5,142 nt of DNA, taken from contig CAZGOS010000217.1 of NCBI GenBank assembly GCA_964527795.1, forward strand, positions 1 to 5,142. The letters run 5' to 3'. Positions 1 through 5,142 of the stretch are shown one piece after another. Within the stretch, counting starts at the first letter, position 1, and each line of letters begins with the position of its first letter. The notes below the pieces were generated by a model that saw only the letters and a list, made by a program, of their open reading frames with translations, did no database searches and had not been told where the DNA came from. The DNA is from SMXL01 sp964527795 (lineage in GTDB: Bacteria > Bacteroidota > Rhodothermia > Rhodothermales > UBA10348). Position numbers and translations under genes: made by a program.

Positions 1-128
1 AGCTGAATCAGCTCTTCGTGCAGGCCCAGCGTCAAAAGCTCAAGGTCGAACTGTCTTCGACCAAACTCGACATCCCGAGTGGTGGATCGGTGACGTGGCT
101 GGAGGTGAAGATCCTCAAGGAGATTTAG
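1..128 (+). CDS. C-terminal fragment of an unidentified protein (5' end outside the window)
   Basis: An open frame runs in from the left edge (first full codon at base 3) and ends at a TAG at 126-128, giving the last 41 residues of a protein. Third codon positions are mostly G or C, like those of clpB, which supports real coding in this frame. The tail reads '...KLDIPSGGSVTWLEVKILKEI'; the alternation of polar and hydrophobic residues suggests a closing beta-strand. No catalytic motif, membrane segment or recognisable family signature lies in the visible part, so I assign no function. The opposite strand is also open here but has no plausible start and looks like a shadow. The next gene faces the other way, so this gene's transcript must end in the gap that follows; I see no strong terminator there. 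Confidence 0.7.
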   Translation, partial: LNQLFVQAQRQKLKVELSSTKLDIPSGGSVTWLEVKILKEI

Positions 129-329
129 GACCCTTCAAAGGTCGCGACGAGTTGTCGGTTAGGCCGGAAGTACATCGCCTGACCAATTTTGTCGGATAGA
201 ATCTAACGAATCCGGGAACACGAGCATAGACGAGTTCTGGAACGTATTCAACCTCTCGTTCGCTTTCCTGAAGTGATGCAGGCCGTCAATTCCGGCATCG
301 CGACCGTTTCTGTCGGCGCGCATCTTTAC
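129..329. other. Spacer between two converging genes
   Basis: This gap separates the end of the left-edge fragment (plus) from the end of the DUF493 gene (minus), so it should hold transcription ends rather than promoters. I see only short inverted repeats, such as GTCGCGAC at 141-148 and GCCG/CGGC arms around 282-296, with no T-tract that would make a classic intrinsic terminator. A 54-codon minus-strand frame (159-323) begins six bases after the DUF493 stop. It is discussed as a weak finding and not called as a gene. Confidence 0.5.
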
Positions 330-632
330 TCACAGTGAGATTACACCTTCAATTTTTCCGGCTTCCATATAGATGGTGATCACGTCGTCCGGAGATTGAA
401 CCGTAAACCTTGCGGTCACACTCACGTACCTGCCACGGGTGGAGGCACGAACGATGGTTTCCTTATCCCCGAACACTTCCCTCAACGCTTCAAGACCCGC
501 TTTGGGAACGATGAACTTGAACAGGTATTCGCACGGCCATTGCGTCTGCTCTTCCAGGAGCTGCCGAAATTTCGACCACCATCCCTCCGGGTTCAGGTTT
601 TTTTCCGAATCTGCAGATGTCTCGTTTGCCAT
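330..632 (-). CDS. DUF493 (YbeD-like) family small protein
   Basis: This encodes a complete 100-residue soluble cytoplasmic protein of the DUF493 family, a small ferredoxin-like fold (related to E. coli YbeD) with no settled biochemical role. Residues 1-17 are a variable polar leader. The family core follows: 'WPCEYLFKFIVP' (about 32-43), then 'RASTRGRYVSVTA' and a C-terminal 'AGKIEGVISL'. The 'TWP-YLFKFIVP' and 'EG(V/I)ISL' pieces are typical of Bacteroidota members, and the length is normal for the family. I chose the ATG at 632-630. An in-frame TTG three codons upstream (641-639) could add MRG but is a weaker start. No Shine-Dalgarno sequence precedes either. The gene is divergent from the DUF2231 gene and shares its 152-base upstream spacer. 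An A7 run lies in codons 10-12, but the frame is intact beyond it. Family assignment is confident; function is unknown. Confidence 0.9.
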   Translation of the reverse strand: MANETSADSEKNLNPEGWWSKFRQLLEEQTQWPCEYLFKFIVPKAGLEALREVFGDKETIVRASTRGRYVSVTARFTVQSPDDVITIYMEAGKIEGVISL

Positions 633-657
633 ACCGCGCAACCGGTGCTATCGCTTA

Positions 658-737
658 TTCCGGAGCAAATCGTCGAGCAAATCGTTTAAGCCGTATACTT
701 TTCCGAGTTCCTGCTCCGGTGAAACATCCTTCCGGAG
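658..737. repeat. Cluster of short repeats in the divergent spacer
   Basis: The octamer TTCCGGAG occurs at 658-665 and again at 730-737. Its reverse-complement core CTCCGG lies at 714-719, forming an inverted repeat with the second copy (6-bp arms, 12-base spacer). Between them, GAGCAAATCGT is repeated in direct orientation at 663-673 and 675-685 (period 12). The repeats sit between two divergent start codons, where a shared operator would be expected. A regulatory role is inference only; TCCGGAG also occurs inside the DUF493 gene (388-394), so chance is possible. Confidence 0.4.
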
Positions 738-743
738 AGTTCC

Positions 744-772
744 TTCATACCTACCTTAGACTGATTTAATAT
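744..772 (+). promoter_or_regulatory. Possible promoter of the DUF2231 gene
   Basis: TTCATA at 744-749 and TAATAT at 767-772 are separated by 17 bases and each match the housekeeping -35/-10 consensus at four of six positions, within the most AT-rich stretch of the spacer. If used, transcription would start near 779, only about six bases before the ATG at 785, so the mRNA would be nearly leaderless. An overlapping alternative -10, TATAAG at 770-775, would give an even shorter leader. The Bacteroidota-type TAnnTTTG element is not seen. This is a weak call. Confidence 0.3.
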
Positions 773-784
773 AAGTTCTTACCC

Positions 785-1852
785 ATGAATTTCTTTCTTC
801 CCGAGTGGGCACCCAACATTCACCCTTTGCTCGTTCATTTTCCGATAGCCCTCCTGATCGTGGCCGTTGTACTGGACGTGGCGGGGCTCATTTTGCGCCG
901 GAAACCCTTCTGGCGCCAGTCGGCCGTCTTGCTGTATGTGCTTGGCGGCGTGGCAGTCGTAGTCACATACCTGGCCGGCAAACAGGCGGCGGATAGCGTA
1001 TTTCTGTCCACGGAAGCCAATGCCCTGTTGACGGAACACGCCGACCTTGGCCTGTGGACCCTCTGGTTTTTCGGGATCTATGCTATCCTCCGACCGCTCG
1101 TCGATGTTACGGCCGTAGGCAAGAAAATGGCCGTCTACGTTGCTCTGATCGTAATACCTGCGGGTGGACTCTTTCTTCTCTTCGAGACGGCTGAGCACGG
1201 GGCCGAATTGGTATTCCGATACGGGGCAGGTGTTGCGGCGGTGGATCACAGTGTGCAAAGGGTTGAAGCTCCGCAGGATTCCTCTGCAGCGGCTTTGTCC
1301 GCGCCCGTCGTGGCCGACGACGGCGGCTGGGCATGGAAACCGACGCGGTCTGCAGCGTGGAAATCGTCCATGACGTTTCCGGCTGACGGCGACGATTTTT
1401 CCCGGACGTCGATCATGGACGGCGGCGATCGGGGTGAAGTGCTTGCGCTCTCGACGGACGGGAGCCCTGCGATGTTCGTTTTCGATCTGCCACTGAACGA
1501 CATCCAGGTTGATTTCGCTACCAATCTGGATGATTTTGAAGGTGTCGTCATGCTGATTCACCACTTCACCGACTCCAATAACTATCATTTCACTTCCGTG
1601 GGAAATGGTGAGATGCGGCAGGGTCGAAGCGAAAATGGTGACTTTCACCTGCTTGACTCAAAACCGTACGAACCATCGGGCTGGGTCACGTACCGCGTTG
1701 TATCGGATGGAACGCATACGCGGGCCTATGCCGGTGAGGTGCTCGTGGTGCACGGTCATGGTCCCGCTCCCGAGCCGGGCCCGGTCGGAATTCGGCTGAA
1801 CGGAACCGGAACGGTCTTGTTGGATTTTGTGAAAGTGCAGCCGCTCAGGTAG
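785..1852 (+). CDS. DUF2231 four-helix membrane protein with C-terminal concanavalin-like (LamG/DUF1080-type) domain
   Basis: This encodes a 355-residue inner-membrane protein. Residues 1-150 form a DUF2231 domain: 'NIHPLLVHFPIALL' (11-24) is its hallmark start, and hydrophobic helices lie at about 14-37, 47-64, 88-106 and 115-134. Histidines at 13, 18, 85 and 138 lie near the predicted outer face; DUF2231 is often found near haem or redox proteins, but its function is not established. Basic loops (38-45 and 103-114) place both termini in the periplasm. A linker (about 154-190) leads to a beta-rich domain (about 195-353) with the pattern 'VDF', 'SNNYHF', 'GWVTYRVVSDG', 'GPVGIRL' and 'VLLDFVKV', typical of LamG/3-keto-disaccharide-hydrolase-like jelly rolls that bind or process glycans. 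No catalytic residues can be assigned. The start is fixed: an in-frame TAA at 767-769 leaves only this ATG. No Shine-Dalgarno is present. The fold calls are by eye, and the second domain is less certain than the first. Confidence 0.88.
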   Translation: MNFFLPEWAPNIHPLLVHFPIALLIVAVVLDVAGLILRRKPFWRQSAVLLYVLGGVAVVVTYLAGKQAADSVFLSTEANALLTEHADLGLWTLWFFGIYAILRPLVDVTAVGKKMAVYVALIVIPAGGLFLLFETAEHGAELVFRYGAGVAAVDHSVQRVEAPQDSSAAALSAPVVADDGGWAWKPTRSAAWKSSMTFPADGDDFSRTSIMDGGDRGEVLALSTDGSPAMFVFDLPLNDIQVDFATNLDDFEGVVMLIHHFTDSNNYHFTSVGNGEMRQGRSENGDFHLLDSKPYEPSGWVTYRVVSDGTHTRAYAGEVLVVHGHGPAPEPGPVGIRLNGTGTVLLDFVKVQPLR

Positions 1853-1895
1853 TCCACCCAGGCAGCCCGCCAGGGCGAGCCGGGGAGGAGTATTC

Positions 1896-1910
1896 GAATG
1901 CCCCGCATTC
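1896..1910 (+). terminator. Weak terminator-like hairpin after the DUF2231 gene
   Basis: GAATGC (1896-1901) and GCATTC (1905-1910) form a perfect six-pair stem around a CCC loop, 44 bases after the stop codon of the DUF2231 gene. It is followed by 'TCATCTGTTTG', which is only mildly T-rich. A second tiny hairpin, CGAA-GCC-TTCG at 1923-1933, precedes 'GTTTCTCC'. Either could help end transcription, but neither is a textbook intrinsic terminator. Confidence 0.25.
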
Positions 1911-1945
1911 TCATCTGTTTGTCGAAGCCTTCGGTTTCTCCTCGG

Positions 1946-1967
1946 GTCGAACAACGCCGTTGTTGAC
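1946..1967. repeat. Inverted repeat (nine pairs, one-base bulge)
   Basis: GTC plus AACAAC (1946-1948, 1950-1955) pairs with GTTGTT plus GAC (1959-1967) around a GCC loop, with G1949 bulged. It is the longest stem in this spacer. No T-tract follows, so an operator or an RNA structure is as likely as a terminator. Confidence 0.4.
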
Positions 1968-1996
1968 GTCGAATATCGAACTTTCCTGCCAAACTG

Positions 1997-2020
1997 ACAC
2001 CATTTCAGGTGTTGGTACAC
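1997..2020. repeat. Overlapping, mutually exclusive inverted repeats
   Basis: ACACC at 1997-2001 can pair with GGTGT at 2008-2012. The GTGT at 2009-2012 can instead pair with ACAC at 2017-2020. The middle element is shared, so only one stem can form at a time. The stems are only 4-5 pairs, so this may be chance or a protein-binding site rather than a true RNA switch. Confidence 0.25.
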
Positions 2021-2059
2021 TTTTCGTAGCGCTTGAACCATCGAATAACATGGCCACTG

Positions 2060-2107
2060 CCTGTCGACAGGCCTGTCAAAACGGCGGTCAAAACGGCGGT
2101 CGATGGC
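2060..2107. repeat. Imperfect 4 x 12-bp tandem array upstream of clpB
   Basis: Four consecutive 12-bp units begin at 2060, 2072, 2084 and 2096: CCTGTCGACAGG, CCTGTCAAAACG, GCGGTCAAAACG and GCGGTCGATGGC. Each carries GTC(G/A)A at the same position (2063, 2075, 2087, 2099), and the middle two units differ only in their first and third bases. The first unit lies inside a perfect 14-bp palindrome, GCCTGTCGACAGGC (2059-2072). The array ends 30 bases before the clpB start codon, where promoter or operator elements would be expected. Its function is unknown; it may be a repeated binding site or simply the product of replication slippage. Confidence 0.6.
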
Positions 2108-2137
2108 GATTAACACGGTTGAATCGATCTTCAGCGT

Positions 2138-4771
2138 ATGAATCTTCAGAAGTTTACCGTAATAGCGCAGGAGGCCATCCAGAAAGCGACTGAAATCGCT
2201 GCTTCGCGAAATCACCAGCATCTGGAGCCGGCGCACCTGCTGAAGGCCTTATTAGGCGACCCGGCCGGAGTGGTGCAGTCGATACTTACCAAACTGGAAG
2301 TGAATCCCTCCATCTTTGAAACGCGAATTGAGCAGGCTCTCAAGATGTTACCGGTCGTCACGGGATCCAGCGTGACGGGCCAGTACATTGGCGACAGCGC
2401 CAAAAAGGTGTTTGATCGAGCGCTTGCGGAAGCTGAGCTGTTGAAGGATGAATTTGTTGCGTCAGAGCATCTCCTGATCGCCCTGGCGAGTTCGAAAGAA
2501 GTGATCGGCGAAGCGCTTCGTGAACAGGGAGTCACGAAGGACGAAATATTGTCGATCCTGACGAGTGTGCGAGGCAGCGGCAGCATTACGGACAAACACG
2601 CCGAATCTCGATACCAGGCTCTGGAACGGTACACGCGTGATCTGATTCAGCTCGCAGAAAAAGGAAAGATTGATCCCGTCATTGGTCGGGACGACGAGAT
2701 CCGCCGCGTACTTCAAATTCTGTCTCGCCGAACGAAAAACAATCCGGTACTGATCGGTGAACCCGGGGTCGGTAAAACAGCGATCGCCGAAGGCCTCGCC
2801 ATCCGCATCGTGCAGGGCGACGTGCCTGAAGGCCTCAAGGACAAACGCATACTGGCGCTCGATATGGGAGCGCTCATTGCCGGAGCAAAGTTCCGTGGCG
2901 AGTTCGAGGATCGATTGAAGGCGGTCGTCAAGGAGATCGCTGAAGCGGAGGGTCGCGTCGTGCTCTTCATCGATGAAATTCACACGCTTGTAGGCGCCGG
3001 CGCCGCGGAGGGCGCCATGGATGCAGCAAACATTCTGAAACCGGCTCTCGCTCGCGGAGAACTACGTGCCATCGGTGCTACAACGCTCGACGAGTACCGA
3101 AAATACCTTGAAAAGGACAAAGCTCTGGAGCGCCGTTTTCAGACTGTTCTCGTTACGGAGCCGACGGTCGACGATACAATATCTATTCTCCGAGGAATCA
3201 AAGAGCGCTACGAGGTGCATCACGGTGTGCGCATTACGGACGGAGCTCTTGTCTCGGCGGCCGCGCTGAGCAACAGGTACATCACCGGCCGCTTTCTACC
3301 CGACAAGGCAATCGATCTGATCGACGAGTCGGCTGCTCGTCTTCGCATTGAAATCGATTCCATGCCGGAAGAGCTGGATCAGCTTGAACGTCAGATTCGA
3401 CAGCTTGAAATCGAGCGAGAGGCTATGAAGCGGGAAAACGACGAGGCCAAACTGTCGTCGATCGCCGAACAGCTGGCCAATCTGGAAGAGCAGCAGCTTG
3501 CCCTCAGGGCAAGGTGGCAACAGGAGAAGGAAACGATTCAAACGCTCAGAGACGCCATGGAAGAAATCGAAAACCTCCGCCTCGAAGCCGAAAAATTGGA
3601 ACGTGAGGGCAAATACGGCGAGGTGGCAGAACTCCGGTACGGCAGAATACCTCAGCTCGAGCAGACCGCCGACGAGAGTAAAAAACGACTCCAGCAGATC
3701 CAGAAAGGCGGGGCGCTACTCAAGGAAGAAATCGATTCAGAAGACATTGCCGAGATCATTTCTCGATGGACGGGCATTCCCGTCTCCCGCATGCTTGAAA
3801 GCGAACGCGCGAAGCTGCTTCGCATGGGCGAGGAGTTGGAAAAAAGGGTAATCGGCCAGAAGGAGGCAATCGATGCCGTATCCAACGCCGTGCGCCGTGG
3901 ACGGGCGGGTCTTCAGGAAGAGAAGCGACCGATCGGCTCATTCATATTCCTGGGATCTACAGGCGTCGGGAAAACGGAGCTGGCCAAAGCGCTCGCCGAA
4001 TTTCTGTTCAACGACGAGAATGCGATGGTTCGCATCGATATGAGTGAATATCAGGAGCGGCATACGGTAAGTCGCCTGATCGGTGCGCCTCCCGGATACG
4101 TCGGATATGAAGAAGGAGGGCAACTGACGGAGCTTGTTCGCCGTCGACCGTACGCCGTTATTCTTCTGGATGAGATCGAGAAGGCGCACCCGGAAGTTTT
4201 CAATATTCTCCTTCAGGTGCTCGACGACGGTCGATTGACCGACAACCAGGGTCGCACGGTCGATTTCAAGAATACGATCATCATCATGACGTCGAACCTG
4301 GGCTCCGAGCGTATTCAGCGACGACTCGATGCCCAGGACGGCGAGATCACCGAGGAGTCGGAAGAACGTCTGAAAGCGGACCTGCTCAGCATGCTCAAAG
4401 AGCAGATGCGCCCGGAATTTCTAAATCGCGTCGATGAGATTGTCGTATTCCATCCGCTCGGCCGTGCCGAGATTCGGAAAATCGCCGAAATCCAGTTTGA
4501 GCATCTTCGGAAGCTGGCCGCGAGAAGCAACGATATCGATCTGGAGTTGACCGAACGTGCCGAGGATTTTCTCGCGGACAGGGGATTCGATCCCGTTTTT
4601 GGCGCGCGACCCCTGAAGCGCGTCATCCAGAAAGAGGTGACAAACAAACTGGCTGAAGAGGTACTGTCGGGGTGGATCCAGCCGGGACATCGTCTCAGGA
4701 TCGACCTCGCCGGCTCGGGTGAAGGACTGGTTTTCGAGTCGATCGCTGCAAAGGCAGAACCGCCGGCCTGA
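2138..4771 (+). CDS. clpB: ATP-dependent disaggregase chaperone ClpB (Hsp100)
   Basis: This is a cytoplasmic hexameric AAA+ chaperone that, with DnaK/DnaJ/GrpE, threads proteins out of aggregates after heat or other stress. Its 877 residues compare with 857 in E. coli. The N-domain (1-145) is a double Clp_N repeat. NBD1 has Walker A GEPGVGKT (207-214), pore loop GAKFRGEF with F252, Walker B with D279/E280, and arginine fingers R332/R333. The coiled-coil middle domain (about 409-530, including Y501 in 'LRYGRIPQLE') marks it as ClpB rather than ClpA or ClpC. NBD2 has Walker A GSTGVGKT (606-613), pore loop GYVGY with Y654, Walker B D678/E679, R764 in 'FLNRVDE', and sensor-2 GAR (822-824). There is no ClpP-docking loop of the IGF type. 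All key residues are present. The start is secure: 'MNLQKFT' is the family N-terminus, and an in-frame TGA at 2120-2122 blocks any extension. No Shine-Dalgarno is seen. Heat induction is expected for the family but not shown here. Confidence 0.98.
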   Translation: MNLQKFTVIAQEAIQKATEIAASRNHQHLEPAHLLKALLGDPAGVVQSILTKLEVNPSIFETRIEQALKMLPVVTGSSVTGQYIGDSAKKVFDRALAEAELLKDEFVASEHLLIALASSKEVIGEALREQGVTKDEILSILTSVRGSGSITDKHAESRYQALERYTRDLIQLAEKGKIDPVIGRDDEIRRVLQILSRRTKNNPVLIGEPGVGKTAIAEGLAIRIVQGDVPEGLKDKRILALDMGALIAGAKFRGEFEDRLKAVVKEIAEAEGRVVLFIDEIHTLVGAGAAEGAMDAANILKPALARGELRAIGATTLDEYRKYLEKDKALERRFQTVLVTEPTVDDTISILRGIKERYEVHHGVRITDGALVSAAALSNRYITGRFLPDKAIDLIDESAARLRIEIDSMPEELDQLERQIRQLEIEREAMKRENDEAKLSSIAEQLANLEEQQLALRARWQQEKETIQTLRDAMEEIENLRLEAEKLEREGKYGEVAELRYGRIPQLEQTADESKKRLQQIQKGGALLKEEIDSEDIAEIISRWTGIPVSRMLESERAKLLRMGEELEKRVIGQKEAIDAVSNAVRRGRAGLQEEKRPIGSFIFLGSTGVGKTELAKALAEFLFNDENAMVRIDMSEYQERHTVSRLIGAPPGYVGYEEGGQLTELVRRRPYAVILLDEIEKAHPEVFNILLQVLDDGRLTDNQGRTVDFKNTIIIMTSNLGSERIQRRLDAQDGEITEESEERLKADLLSMLKEQMRPEFLNRVDEIVVFHPLGRAEIRKIAEIQFEHLRKLAARSNDIDLELTERAEDFLADRGFDPVFGARPLKRVIQKEVTNKLAEEVLSGWIQPGHRLRIDLAGSGEGLVFESIAAKAEPPA

Positions 4772-4785
4772 CGCCTTTTCGCGTC
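4770..4785. terminator. Small inverted repeat at the convergent gene ends
   Basis: GACGC (4770-4774) and GCGTC (4781-4785) flank the loop CTTTTC. The arms overlap the TGA of clpB (4769-4771) and the last base of the opposing gene's stop codon (4785-4787). Only 13 bases separate the two genes, so any shared terminator must lie here or inside the coding ends. A five-pair stem without a T-tract is weak, and a bidirectional terminator role is inference. Confidence 0.3.
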
Positions 4786-5142
4786 TACGAACTCGAACGT
4801 ACCGACCTCCTGTTTAATTCTGACCGAGCTGATCGGGCTTCTGCGAGTTCATCGCTGAAACCATCCCCTGCGGATTCGAAATAGACGATGCTCTTCGAGA
4901 TGAGCTGTTCGGCCTCGTCGAAGACGCCGGAGCGCATCAGACATTGCCCGAGAAGCAGCTGCGCTCCCGCTGCCTGTGCGCTTTCCTCCGAATACAGTTC
5001 GGTATACAGCGCCAAAGCCGATCGAAGAAGCCTCTCGGCGTCCACAAGTCGATTCTGATCCAGTCGAATTTCCGCCAGGTCCGTCTGCGCTTCTGCCGTC
5101 AGCCAGTGGCCGTCCGTGAAGACGGTCCGGAATATTTCAATG
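4785..5142 (-). CDS. C-terminal part of a tetratricopeptide-repeat (TPR) protein, 5' end outside the window
   Basis: The frame is open from the right edge to a TAG at 4787-4785 and shows the last 118 residues. Two TPR units are visible: one around 'AEAQTDLAEIRLDQNRLVDAER' with 'ALALYTELY', and a second around 'AAGAQLLLGQCLMRSGVFDEAEQ' with 'ISKSIVYFES'. Each shows the usual small/large residue spacing of paired helices. A polar, Arg/Ser-rich tail ends the protein. An internal GTG at 5045-5043 could be read as a start, but the TPR pattern continues upstream of it, so the gene is truncated by the window rather than starting there. TPR arrays mediate protein contacts. In Rhodothermales and Planctomycetes, similar C-terminal arrays often follow a Ser/Thr kinase domain, but no kinase is visible here and that identity is a guess. 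The gene converges with clpB. Confidence 0.85.
   Translation of the reverse strand, partial: IEIFRTVFTDGHWLTAEAQTDLAEIRLDQNRLVDAERLLRSALALYTELYSEESAQAAGAQLLLGQCLMRSGVFDEAEQLISKSIVYFESAGDGFSDELAEARSARSELNRRSVRSSS

Larger units (their letters stand above)
1853..2137. other. 285-base spacer between the DUF2231 gene and clpB
   Basis: No credible gene lies here; frames crossing it are short or are shadows of the flanking genes. It must hold the end of the DUF2231 transcript and the promoter of clpB. It contains a series of small inverted repeats and a 12-bp tandem array, listed separately. I found no CIRCE element (TTAGCACTC-N9-GAGTGCTAA). There is also no good sigma-32 promoter: CTTGAA at 2032-2037 resembles a heat-shock -35, but no CCCAT-type -10 follows at the right distance. 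A TAACAT at 2046-2051 could be a -10, with only a poor -35. Confidence 0.6.

Noticed and set aside
598..604. A AAA AAC slippery heptamer in codons 10-12 of the DUF493 gene, as a programmed frameshift
   Set aside because: The zero frame continues into the conserved family core to its normal end. The -1 frame (about 36 codons) shows nothing recognisable, and there is no evident stimulatory structure.
396..759. Two overlapping plus-strand frames (396-689 and 439-759)
   Set aside because: They run antisense to the DUF493 gene and into the spacer, resemble no family, and are shadows of a well-supported gene.
779..1648. A 289-codon minus-strand frame opposite the DUF2231 gene
   Set aside because: Its translation is rich in Arg, His and Gly without domain pattern, while the plus strand has a clear family start, four helices and a structured second domain.
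1865..1876. GCCC-GCCA-GGGC hairpin right after the DUF2231 stop as a terminator
   Set aside because: It has only four pairs and is followed by a purine-rich stretch rather than a T-tract.
2032..2057. Sigma-32-type heat-shock promoter before clpB
   Set aside because: CTTGAA matches the -35 but no CCCAT-like -10 lies 11-16 bases downstream.
1658..2236. A 192-codon minus-strand frame crossing the clpB spacer
   Set aside because: It overlaps both the DUF2231 end and the clpB start antisense. Its 'RRFDRRFDRPVDR' stretch is just the 12-bp DNA array translated.
2564..2640. Internal start giving a short ClpB lacking the N-domain, as known in E. coli
   Set aside because: A GTG codon exists at residue 144, but no Shine-Dalgarno precedes it, and the residue aligned to the E. 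coli internal start is isoleucine (ATT). Nothing in the sequence supports it.
5043..5045. GTG as the start of an 86-residue TPR protein
   Set aside because: The frame stays open upstream to the window edge and the first TPR helix pair begins before this codon, so it is an internal valine.

Overview
The window reads as ordinary chromosomal housekeeping DNA. The closest fit is a bacterium of the Rhodothermota / Salinibacter-like side of the Bacteroidota. This placement is inferred from three things: a DUF493 protein ending in the '(V/I)EG(V/I)ISL' form common in Bacteroidota, the absence of Shine-Dalgarno sequences before every readable start codon, and a TPR-array fragment of the kind common in Rhodothermales. 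Coding third positions lean to G/C, and the intergenic stretch before the DUF2231 gene is AT-richer. No mobile element, rRNA, tRNA, CRISPR array or phage gene is visible.

Layout, left to right. Bases 1-128 hold the C-terminal end of an unidentified plus-strand gene. Bases 330-632 (minus) encode a complete small DUF493 (YbeD-like) protein. It is divergent from a plus-strand gene at 785-1852 for a four-helix DUF2231 membrane protein with an extra C-terminal jelly-roll-like domain, predicted to lie in the periplasm. The 152-base divergent spacer contains short repeated motifs. A 285-base spacer (1853-2137) carries a run of small inverted repeats and an imperfect 4 x 12-bp tandem array just upstream of clpB. 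The complete clpB gene (2138-4771) encodes the 877-residue Hsp100 disaggregase with all ATPase motifs intact. It converges, across only 13 bases, with a minus-strand gene (4785 to the right edge and beyond) whose visible C-terminus is a TPR array.

Nothing ties the genes into one pathway. ClpB works with DnaK/DnaJ/GrpE to rescue aggregated proteins, and those partners are not here. The DUF2231 and DUF493 proteins have no firmly established function. The most notable non-obvious items are the 12-bp tandem array before clpB, the DUF2231 plus lectin-like fusion, and the repeated motifs in the divergent spacer. I found no convincing evidence for a new multi-gene system.
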